In this document: in pieces, positions 26,536 to 33,417 of the stretch
How the letters are laid out: the number at the start of each line of letters is the position of its first letter
Numbering within the stretch: position 1 is the stretch's first letter
Origin: Pseudomonas fildesensis
GTDB lineage: Bacteria > Pseudomonadota > Gammaproteobacteria > Pseudomonadales > Pseudomonadaceae
Reading direction: 5' to 3'
DNA length: 64,000 bases
Assembly: GCF_001050345.1 (NCBI RefSeq)
Contig: NZ_LFMW01000007.1
Location: forward strand, 434,001 to 498,000
Program-made: the position numbers and the translations under genes
The notes under the pieces: generated by a model
Told to the model about the DNA's origin: nothing
Seen by the model: the letters and a program-made list of their open reading frames with translations, nothing else
Databases searched by the model: none

Positions 26536-27990
26536 CTAAGGCTGCCGTTGTTGCGCGGTGAGGGTGTTGTCCGACTCCATCTGCATCAACTGGCCAACGG
26601 TTTGCCCGACCTTTTGCACGGCCATCTCGACCTTGCGGGTGGGCGGGTGGGCGAAGTTCAGCCGGATGCAATTACGGTATTTTCCCGCCGCCGAGAAAAT
26701 ATTGCCGTTGGCCACCTGCACGTCCTGGGCTTCCAGCAGGCGGTTGAGGGCGTAGGTGTCGAATTCCCCGGGCAATTCGACCCACAGGGTAAAGCCACCC
26801 TGGGGCTGGCTGACGCGGGTCCCCGCCGGGAAGTAGCGGTTGACCCACTCACTCATCAGGTCGCCATTGCGCTTGTATTGCTTGCGCATGCGGCGCAGGT
26901 GCAGCAGGTAGTTGCCCTTGGCGATAAATTCGGCCACCGCCAGTTGCGGCTGGGTGACGGTGGCGCCAGAGCCGATGTACTTCATATGCAGCACCTGGGG
27001 CAGATAGCGCCCCGGGGCGATCCAGCCGACGCGAAGGCCCGGGGCCACGGTCTTGGAAAACGAACTGCACAGCACCACCCGGTTGTCCTCATCGAAGGAC
27101 TTGAGTGAGCGCGGCCGTGGATAGCGGTGCGACAGATCACCGTAGATATCGTCTTCAATGATCGGCACGTCGAAGCGCTGGGCCATGCGGATCAGCTTGA
27201 GCTTGCGCTCGTCGGGCATGATGTAGCCCATGGGGTTGTTACAGTTGGCGGTCAATTGGATCACCTTGATCGGCCACTGCTCCAGTGCCATTTCCAGTGC
27301 TTCCAGGTTGATGCCGGTCACTGGGTCGGTGGGGATCTCCAGCGCCTTGAGATCGGCCGCCTTGAGGATCTGCATCATCCCGTGGTAGCTCGGCGAGGCG
27401 ATCGCCACGATGTCGCCGGGCGAGCAAATCGCGCGGATCGCGGTGGACAGGGCTTCCTGGCAGCCGCTGGTGACAATCAGGTCGGCCGGGGTCAGGCGAC
27501 AGCCCGAATCGATAGACAGCCGGGCGATCTGTTCGCGCAAGGCCAATACACCCTGGATGTGGCTGTATTGCAGGCTGGTGCTGTCACTGCGCCGGCTGAT
27601 ACGGGCCATCGCGGTCAGCAGCGGCTTGAGGGTCGGCACGCTGATGTCCGGCATGCCGCACCCCAGCTGGACGATATCGGCGCTTTGATCGAAGCGCATC
27701 AGTTCCTGGACCATGTCCCACTGGGAAATGTCCACCGGCCGCAGGATGGGCCGACCCATCTGCGGCAAAGGCGCCACGCGCCGGTCCGACGGCACGAAAT
27801 AGCCCGACTTGGGGCGCGGTATCGCCAACCCCGAACATTCCAATACACGGTAGGCCTGTTGCACGGTGGTCAGGCTGACACCGTGCTCATGGCTAAGGGT
27901 GCGTACAGACGGCAAACGCTCGCCAGGCCCATACAGGCCTTGCTCGATGCGGCTGCTGATGAATTCGGCGAGGTTCAGATAAAGAGTCAT
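26536..27990 (-). CDS. gvgR: MocR-family (GntR-aminotransferase) transcriptional regulator, divergent from the gvg-like cluster
   Basis: A 484-aa fusion of a GntR winged helix (LNLAEFISSRIEQGLYGPGERLPSVRTLSHEHGVSLTTVQQAYRVLE, residues 5-51) and a fold-type I PLP aminotransferase-like domain (about 95-470). The latter has SGCQEALSTAI, TANCNNPMGYIMPDERK, IIEDDIYGDLSHR and the PLP-lysine stretch LCSSFSKTVAPGLRVGWIAPG. MocR regulators sense amino-acid-like ligands through PLP, which would suit a cluster making an unusual amino acid. It is divergent from the biosynthetic genes, and an inverted repeat lies 20 bases upstream. The symbol gvgR is from memory of the WH6 cluster and should be verified. 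Confidence 0.85.
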   Translation of the reverse strand: MTLYLNLAEFISSRIEQGLYGPGERLPSVRTLSHEHGVSLTTVQQAYRVLECSGLAIPRPKSGYFVPSDRRVAPLPQMGRPILRPVDISQWDMVQELMRFDQSADIVQLGCGMPDISVPTLKPLLTAMARISRRSDSTSLQYSHIQGVLALREQIARLSIDSGCRLTPADLIVTSGCQEALSTAIRAICSPGDIVAIASPSYHGMMQILKAADLKALEIPTDPVTGINLEALEMALEQWPIKVIQLTANCNNPMGYIMPDERKLKLIRMAQRFDVPIIEDDIYGDLSHRYPRPRSLKSFDEDNRVVLCSSFSKTVAPGLRVGWIAPGRYLPQVLHMKYIGSGATVTQPQLAVAEFIAKGNYLLHLRRMRKQYKRNGDLMSEWVNRYFPAGTRVSQPQGGFTLWVELPGEFDTYALNRLLEAQDVQVANGNIFSAAGKYRNCIRLNFAHPPTRKVEMAVQKVGQTVGQLMQMESDNTLTAQQRQP

Positions 27991-28009
27991 GGGTCTGACT
28001 GTAGCTGCT

Positions 28010-28036
28010 CATCTGTTGCTTAAGAAGTTACAGATG
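28010..28036. promoter_or_regulatory. Candidate operator in the regulator/biosynthesis gap
   Basis: The 307-base gap 27991-28297 contains no gene. CATCTGT (28010-28016) and ACAGATG (28030-28036) form an inverted repeat with a 13-base spacer, 20 bases upstream of the regulator start. A second, shorter one, CAATCT/AGATTG, lies at 28071-28091. MocR-type regulators usually bind such sites in divergent promoters. No clear -35/-10 pair could be chosen by eye. Confidence 0.4.
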
Positions 28037-28297
28037 GGCCTTTTTTTGAAAAATTTTCAGCAGGAAAACCCAATCTGTATTTAAAAGATTGAGCTCCGCT
28101 GTATCTGCAATACACATCGTCGCCTTGGGATGATAGGCCCCATAACGGTGCACAAGACCTTGGACACGGTAGACGCAAAATAGCAAAGCAGCACAGTACG
28201 CACCAAATTTTAAGAAATGCCCTACAAAACAGACGCCTGATAGATAACAAGCCAGGTGTTTGAATCTGCCCAGCGAATACCAAGAGGACCAAGCGCC

Positions 28298-29305
28298 ATG
28301 ACGGCAAGGATGACGCTCACACCGCAGATGGCCGAGTACGAACAGAAATTCACCGATGCCGGTGAAGTTCGATGGTTACCCTACTTGATGTACTTCCACC
28401 CGACTGACCACTCTTCACCCGTGGTCAATACAGATTCATCCGGCTTTCGTTATTCCGAGTCATTGAGCACCAGCTATTCGGTGGTCGATGGCGGCAAGAA
28501 TAATGGCCCGGTACGCCTGTTGGCGGGCAGCTCCACCGTGTTCGGCATTGGCGCCAGCGCCGACAGCTGGACCCTGGCCTCACGCCTGACGCAGAACGAT
28601 TCCCGTGGCCAGCGCTGGATCAATTTTGGCGGCCGCAGTTTCAACTCCACCCAAGAGCTGGTGCTGTTCACCCTGAACCGGCACCACCTGCCCAAGGTGG
28701 ATGAAATCGTGCTGTTTTCCGGTTTCAACAACCTTGGCCTGGCACGTCAGCCCCAGGCCTATCGGGGCGAGCACGGCGCGTTTTTCAACTGCCATCAGTT
28801 TTTCGATGCCTTGGCGCCGGAACAGCCGGCCGCCAGCACCTGGAGCCTGTCGAATCTGTTCGGCAAGCCTCAGGAGCCCGAGCAACCCGCGCCGCCGTCG
28901 ATGCAGGAACAGATTGACTACGCCGCCAACCTGACCTTGCAGCACCTGGATATCTGGCGCGCCCTGGCCACGGACATGGGCGCGAAGCTGACGTTCATCC
29001 TGCAACCCCTGGCCGGATGGGTCCGCGAGACCGGCAGCCGCCAGGAAGAGCAACTGTTTGCCGAACTCGACCAGCTCGGCAATTTCACCGAGGTGTATGG
29101 CGACATCCTGCAAACCTCGGTGCGCGTAGCCTACGCCCTGCGCCTGCGCGAAGGGGCACAGGCCATGGGGGTGGGGTTTGTCGACATCACGCCATTGCTG
29201 GCCGAGGCATTGGGCCCGCAGGACTGGCAGTTCGTCGACCGTATCCACTTCACCGATGCCGGCAACGACCTGGTTTCAAAACTTATTCTCGATGTCACTC
29301 GCTAA
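28298..29305 (+). CDS. gvgA: SGNH/GDSL-hydrolase-like protein, first gene of the cluster
   Basis: A 335-aa soluble protein with an SGNH layout: block I LLAGSSTVFGIGAS (nucleophile Ser about residue 78-80), INFGGRSFNSTQELVLF (block II), VLFSGFNNL (block III, Asn) and the C-terminal FVDRIHFTDAGNDLVSKLI (block V, Asp-x-x-His). Such enzymes are esterases or acyltransferases. The substrate is unknown here. Start ATG 28298 has AGAGGA 9 bases upstream. An upstream frame extension to 28256 lacks one. It is followed after 12 bases by a 27-codon ORF. The letter gvgA is assigned by gene order to the P. fluorescens WH6 gvg cluster as I remember it. Confidence 0.8.
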   Translation: MTARMTLTPQMAEYEQKFTDAGEVRWLPYLMYFHPTDHSSPVVNTDSSGFRYSESLSTSYSVVDGGKNNGPVRLLAGSSTVFGIGASADSWTLASRLTQNDSRGQRWINFGGRSFNSTQELVLFTLNRHHLPKVDEIVLFSGFNNLGLARQPQAYRGEHGAFFNCHQFFDALAPEQPAASTWSLSNLFGKPQEPEQPAPPSMQEQIDYAANLTLQHLDIWRALATDMGAKLTFILQPLAGWVRETGSRQEEQLFAELDQLGNFTEVYGDILQTSVRVAYALRLREGAQAMGVGFVDITPLLAEALGPQDWQFVDRIHFTDAGNDLVSKLILDVTR

Positions 29306-29317
29306 AAGGACTTGCAC

Positions 29318-29401
29318 ATGAAATCCATCAAAAAGTTTTTCCTGCGCCTGTTTGGGAAAAAGAAGAAAAAGCCTGACTCCTCCATTTATCCGATGTTCTG
29401 A
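29318..29401 (+). CDS. gvgB: 27-aa lysine-rich micro-protein
   Basis: An 84-base ORF (27 codons plus TGA) with AAAAGGA about 7 bases upstream of its ATG, 12 bases behind the SGNH gene and 23 bases before the next start. The peptide is amphipathic and basic: MKSIKKFFLRLFGKKKKK followed by a short acidic/aromatic tail PDSSIYPMF. The FVG cluster of P. fluorescens WH6 is reported to need two ORFs under 150 nt, and this one is in the right position. Role unknown: it could be a scaffold, a membrane-surface peptide, or a carrier/precursor peptide. It is too short for automatic callers. Letter by gene order. Confidence 0.75.
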   Translation: MKSIKKFFLRLFGKKKKKPDSSIYPMF

Positions 29402-29424
29402 CACGGCACTGGAAGGTAATGGCT

Positions 29425-31629
29425 ATGGATGGCTCGGTTTTAATGCGGATACCCGCGGACGACAGGTGGCGCGAACTCTATCGTTTGGCGCTCGACCCTG
29501 AATGTTTCCTGGATGCGGAATATCTCGACAACCTGCTGGGTGACGACGGCGAGCCGGCGCAATTGCCGCTGCTGTCCCGGCAGATCGACGCGTGGCAGTT
29601 GGAGCAGGCTTCGGCGTATGCCGGTGCCGCGGCCGCCGCCGTCGAACAGCACAACGCCCACTCCTTTGCCCAGGCGTTGGCCGTCTATTCGGCACCGATG
29701 GCCTCGGTGCTGGGCTGCTGGCTGCAGGGCATGAGCGCGCCCGGGGTGTTTGAAGACCCCGCACAGTTGCGCTTGATGCAACTGTTCGCCCATGACATCG
29801 GCGTCGGCTACCCGAACGCCTCCCGCGCCCATCACTTCAACGCGCTGTTGGGCCAGTTACAGTTGACGGCATACGCCTTGGCCCCGGCGCAACTGGCGAC
29901 CCTGCCGGACCTGAATGACGACGCGTTCGAACTGCCCGCGCTGTTGCTGGCCCTGAGCCGGCGCAGCGATGCCTTTGGCGATGAGCTCTGCGGTGTCGAT
30001 TGGGCCCTGCGCGCCGTCGGGTTGTGCCCGGGCTGGGCAGCTATGGGGCAGCTTGAGGGGCTGCCGCTGGCGCTGGGGCGGCTGGACCTGAGCGCCTCCT
30101 TCCCCGGCCTGGAGCCGGCCTCGTTGCGCCATATCAGCCAATGGGTCGCGCACCGGATTATCGAGCAGGGCGAAGATCGCCAGGCCCGCCTGCTGCGCGG
30201 CGCCAACTGGCTGTTCGGCGCGCTGCAACGCTGGAATGCGCGGCTGTATAACGCCTCGCTGACCGCCACCTCGCCCCAGCAGGCCATCGCGCATTTGATG
30301 CAGCGCCTGGCCCGGGTTGGCGCGGTGTATCACCAGAATTACCTGATCGAAGGCCGCAGCCTGGCGCTGTGGCTTGAAGACGCGCAGCACGACCCGTTGC
30401 CCCTGCTGGATGTGCTGTCGCGCAGCCGCCTGATCGTGCCTGGCAACTCGAAAAAAAGCCTGCTGGTCACCAGCTTGGTGGCGCCGACCGGGCGCATGTT
30501 CCGCATCTTCAGCGAGGCGGACTTGAGCGTGATTCGCCAGTGGATCGACTGGTTGCCCCAGGCTGCCGCCGCTCGGCAACTGCCGCGCCAGCCGATCGAC
30601 AGTCGGGCCATTGCGGCCCGCCCGAGCACAGCCAGCACGGCCGACACGGGGCACTGGCCCCAGAGCCTGCGCGAGGCCTATTTTGTCTTGCAGGGGCGCG
30701 CGCTGCAGCCGGCCACCCTGAAGTTCGCCCATGCCTATGTGAGCCGTTGGCTGGAGCATTCGCGCCAATCGCTGAAAACTTCCGAGCGCCAATTGCCCGA
30801 GCAGTGGGGCACCAATGTGCTTCGCGCCTGGTTGCTGGACAAGCATGACCAGAACGGCCAGCAGTTCGATGACAGCGACCCGGCGCAAATGCCGAGCCGT
30901 GAAGAAATCGTCGAGTCGACCCTGCAACTGGCGCCCCTGACGCTGATCGACGGCGCGTGGCTGCAAGGCTTTACCGACGTGGGGCTGGCGTCTTCCCATG
31001 TGGGCTACACCCTGTTCCAGACCTATTGGGACGAATTGGGCAACGGCATCGAGGCGCTCAATCACCCGAAGATCTACCGCGATGGCCTGCGGGAAATGGA
31101 TTTCGAGCTGGCCCCCACCGGTAGCCGTGAATTCGCCGAAGACCCGCGCCTGTATGAGGAGTCCTTCCGCCTGCCAGTGTATTGGCTGTGCTTGGGCAAG
31201 CTGCCGGTGACGTTCATGCCTGAAGTCCTCGGCATGAACCTGGCGATGGAGTTGTCTGGCGTGGGCGGCAGTTATCGCTCGGCTCGGCGCTTTTTACGGC
31301 ACTACGGGTTCAGCACGGCGTTCGTCGATCTGCACAACACCATCGATAACGTGTCCACCGGGCACTCGGCCTGGGCCGCCGATGCGATTGATGCGTACAT
31401 GCGCTCATTGGCCAGCGCCGAGCAGGTCGCCGCGCAATGGCAGCGCGTGCGGGTGGGCTATGAGTCCCTGGCGCCGATGCCGGGCAAGTGGACCTCGATG
31501 TTGCGTCGATTGGGCCTCTCATCCGCAGGCAATGTACTCCCGCGGCCGGCACGCAGAGCGGCTTCAAAAGGCTATCTGCATCACTTGCCGATCACGCGGG
31601 AAGTGTTGCTGGAAACCAGCGAACAATAA
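29425..31629 (+). CDS. gvgC: Large protein with C-terminal heme-oxygenase-like (HDO) iron enzyme domain
   Basis: A 734-aa protein. The first ~480 residues are helical, Leu/Ala-rich, and I recognise no family. The C-terminal part (about 490-660) resembles the iron-containing redox enzyme / haem-oxygenase-2 fold: SHVGYTLFQTYWDELGNG, MNLAMELSGVGGSYR and VDLHNTIDNVSTGHSAWA. The candidate metal ligands are Glu in DELG, Glu in MELS, His637, Asp641 and His647. HDO enzymes include N-oxygenases and desaturases, so this is the best candidate for making the N-O bond or the vinyl group. I take the ATG at 29425 (GGAAGG 8 bases ahead) rather than 29419. Letter by gene order. Confidence 0.75.
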   Translation: MDGSVLMRIPADDRWRELYRLALDPECFLDAEYLDNLLGDDGEPAQLPLLSRQIDAWQLEQASAYAGAAAAAVEQHNAHSFAQALAVYSAPMASVLGCWLQGMSAPGVFEDPAQLRLMQLFAHDIGVGYPNASRAHHFNALLGQLQLTAYALAPAQLATLPDLNDDAFELPALLLALSRRSDAFGDELCGVDWALRAVGLCPGWAAMGQLEGLPLALGRLDLSASFPGLEPASLRHISQWVAHRIIEQGEDRQARLLRGANWLFGALQRWNARLYNASLTATSPQQAIAHLMQRLARVGAVYHQNYLIEGRSLALWLEDAQHDPLPLLDVLSRSRLIVPGNSKKSLLVTSLVAPTGRMFRIFSEADLSVIRQWIDWLPQAAAARQLPRQPIDSRAIAARPSTASTADTGHWPQSLREAYFVLQGRALQPATLKFAHAYVSRWLEHSRQSLKTSERQLPEQWGTNVLRAWLLDKHDQNGQQFDDSDPAQMPSREEIVESTLQLAPLTLIDGAWLQGFTDVGLASSHVGYTLFQTYWDELGNGIEALNHPKIYRDGLREMDFELAPTGSREFAEDPRLYEESFRLPVYWLCLGKLPVTFMPEVLGMNLAMELSGVGGSYRSARRFLRHYGFSTAFVDLHNTIDNVSTGHSAWAADAIDAYMRSLASAEQVAAQWQRVRVGYESLAPMPGKWTSMLRRLGLSSAGNVLPRPARRAASKGYLHHLPITREVLLETSEQ

Positions 31630-31646
31630 CGCCACGAGGAGCAATT

Positions 31647-32690
31647 ATGTCTTTGGTAGAAGTGCATAACGAATGGGACCCCCTCGAGGAAATGATCGTG
31701 GGTATTGCCCATGGCGCGCGCGTGCCTCGGCCGGACAGGGGCCTGTTCGCCCTCGACTACAGCGAGCACCACGACTCGCCCCATGAGATTCCGTCAGGCC
31801 CTTATCCCGAACAGCTGGTTGAAGAGGCCCAGGAAGACCTGGACGCCTTTGCGGCCTTCCTGGTCGGCCATGGGGTGACCGTGCGCCGGCCCAGGGAGAC
31901 CTATCACGCCGCGCTGTTCGGCACCGGCGACTGGAAGACCGACGGCGAATACAACTACTGCCCAAGGGATGTCCTGCTGCCGATTGGAAAGACCATCATT
32001 GAAGCGCCGATGGCCTTGCGCAGCCGTTACTTCGAACCTTTTGCCTACCGCGAACACCTGCAGGCGTACTTCGCCAGCGGCGCCAACTGGATTTCCGCGC
32101 CCAAGCCGGAACTGCCGGACAGCACCTACCGGGTCAACCCGCGTGAAGGCTCGATCATCGCCAACGATGAGCCGATCTTCGATGCGGCCAACGTGCTGCG
32201 CATGGGCCGCGACATTCTTTACCTGGTGTCGCGCAGCGGCAATCGCCTGGGCTACGAGTGGCTCAAGCGCGTGCTCGGCGATCAATACCGGGTGCACGCC
32301 CTCAGCGGGTTCTACGACGGTACGCACCTGGACACCACCATCACCCTGGTGCGCCCGGGGCTGGTGGTGTTGAACCCCGAGCGCATCGGCAAGGATCAAG
32401 TGCCGGAGGTGTTCAAGAATTGGGACATCATCTGGGCCCCCGACATGGTGGACACCGGCTACTGCTGGTCGTATCCGCGTGCGTCGATCTGGCAGGGCAT
32501 GAACTTCATCATGGTCAACCCGTCGCTGGCGGTGATCAATGACCAGCAGGTCCCGCTGATTCGTGCGCTGGAAAAACACCACATCGATGTGGCGCCGTTG
32601 AAGATGCGCCATGCGCGCAGTTTGAGCGGCGGTTTCCATTGTGTGTCCGTCGACATTCGTCGACGCGGCACGCTGGAAGATTACCGTTGA
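31647..32690 (+). CDS. gvgD: Amidinotransferase (glycine/inosamine amidinotransferase family)
   Basis: A 347-aa member of the GATM/StrB family, which moves the amidino group of arginine to an amine. Visible are the N-terminal VHNEWDPLEEMIVGIAHGARVPRP, the His in DGTHLDTT (His227), and the catalytic Cys near the C-terminus in SGGFHCVSVDIRRRG (Cys332). Strong ribosome site GAGGAG. It lies 17 bases after gvgC and 13 before a LysE exporter. FVG has no amidino group, so this enzyme may serve a side product, for example amidination of an aminooxy group to a canavanine-like compound (inference). Letter by gene order. Confidence 0.88.
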   Translation: MSLVEVHNEWDPLEEMIVGIAHGARVPRPDRGLFALDYSEHHDSPHEIPSGPYPEQLVEEAQEDLDAFAAFLVGHGVTVRRPRETYHAALFGTGDWKTDGEYNYCPRDVLLPIGKTIIEAPMALRSRYFEPFAYREHLQAYFASGANWISAPKPELPDSTYRVNPREGSIIANDEPIFDAANVLRMGRDILYLVSRSGNRLGYEWLKRVLGDQYRVHALSGFYDGTHLDTTITLVRPGLVVLNPERIGKDQVPEVFKNWDIIWAPDMVDTGYCWSYPRASIWQGMNFIMVNPSLAVINDQQVPLIRALEKHHIDVAPLKMRHARSLSGGFHCVSVDIRRRGTLEDYR

Positions 32691-32703
32691 GCAGGGCGTG
32701 ACC

Positions 32704-33327
32704 ATGCAGGCACTGGATTACTACTCGATTGTGTTGTTCGTGATCGCCACGTGCGTCACGCCAGGGCCGAACAACGTGATGTTGATGTCGTCCGGCGCCA
32801 ATTTCGGCATGGGTCGCACCTTGCGCCATGTGGCTGGTATCAACATCGGTTTTCCGCTGATGCTGGTGGCGGTCGGGCTGGGGGCCGGGGCGGTGTTCCG
32901 GCAGTACCCGTGGCTGCATGATGGCTTGCAGGTGATCGGCGCGCTGTACCTGTTGTTCCTGGCGTACCAGATTGCCAGTGCCCCCACCACTGACCTGGGT
33001 GACAAATCAGGCAAGCCTCTGGGGTTCACCGCTGCGGCGTTGTTCCAGTGGGTCAACCCGAAGGCCTGGGTGATGGCGGTGGGCGCGGTGCTGGCCTACA
33101 CCTCGCCCTTGGGTTCGTACACGGTGCAGGTGTTCCTGATTGCACTGTTGTTTTTTTTATTCGGTTCACCGTGTTCCATGGTCTGGGTGTTTTTCGGGCA
33201 GTACATGCGGCGCTTCCTGACCCAGCCGCAACGTTTAAAGGCGTTCAATATCACCATGAGCCTGGTGCTCGTGATCTCCTTGATCCCGGTTTTACGAAGC
33301 CTGCCATTCGCGCAATGGTGGTCTTGA
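32704..33327 (+). CDS. gvgE: LysE/RhtB-family amino acid exporter (first of three)
   Basis: A 207-aa inner-membrane exporter with about six helices. The N-terminal signature ATCVTPGPNNVMLMSSGANFGMGRT and the central FQWVNPKAWVMAVGAV are typical of LysE/RhtB proteins. The start at 32704 follows a frame open from 32641, with the family N-terminus MQALDYYSIVLFVIATCVTPGP. It follows the amidinotransferase by 13 bases, so the two may handle one product. Ends in FAQWWS. Letter by gene order. Confidence 0.88.
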   Translation: MQALDYYSIVLFVIATCVTPGPNNVMLMSSGANFGMGRTLRHVAGINIGFPLMLVAVGLGAGAVFRQYPWLHDGLQVIGALYLLFLAYQIASAPTTDLGDKSGKPLGFTAAALFQWVNPKAWVMAVGAVLAYTSPLGSYTVQVFLIALLFFLFGSPCSMVWVFFGQYMRRFLTQPQRLKAFNITMSLVLVISLIPVLRSLPFAQWWS

Positions 33328-33417
33328 AACGCAGAGAAAGGTTGCCGAGACGCCAGCAGGTCGATTGGCGCAGGCAACTCCACGGATTGGCATGATGCGA
33401 TGAGGATGCACAGTTAA

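Noticed and set aside
26211-26561. A 116-codon open frame in the debris behind the integrase stub
   Set aside because: No ribosome site, biased low-complexity composition and no recognisable motif; treated as decayed DNA.
29318-29401. A classical RiPP precursor peptide
   Set aside because: No radical SAM enzyme, cyclodehydratase, lanthipeptide synthetase or dedicated protease is encoded nearby; the role stays open.
29857-31065. A 402-codon open frame on the minus strand
   Set aside because: Antisense to the HDO gene and without recognisable features; the HDO frame has a ribosome site and motifs.
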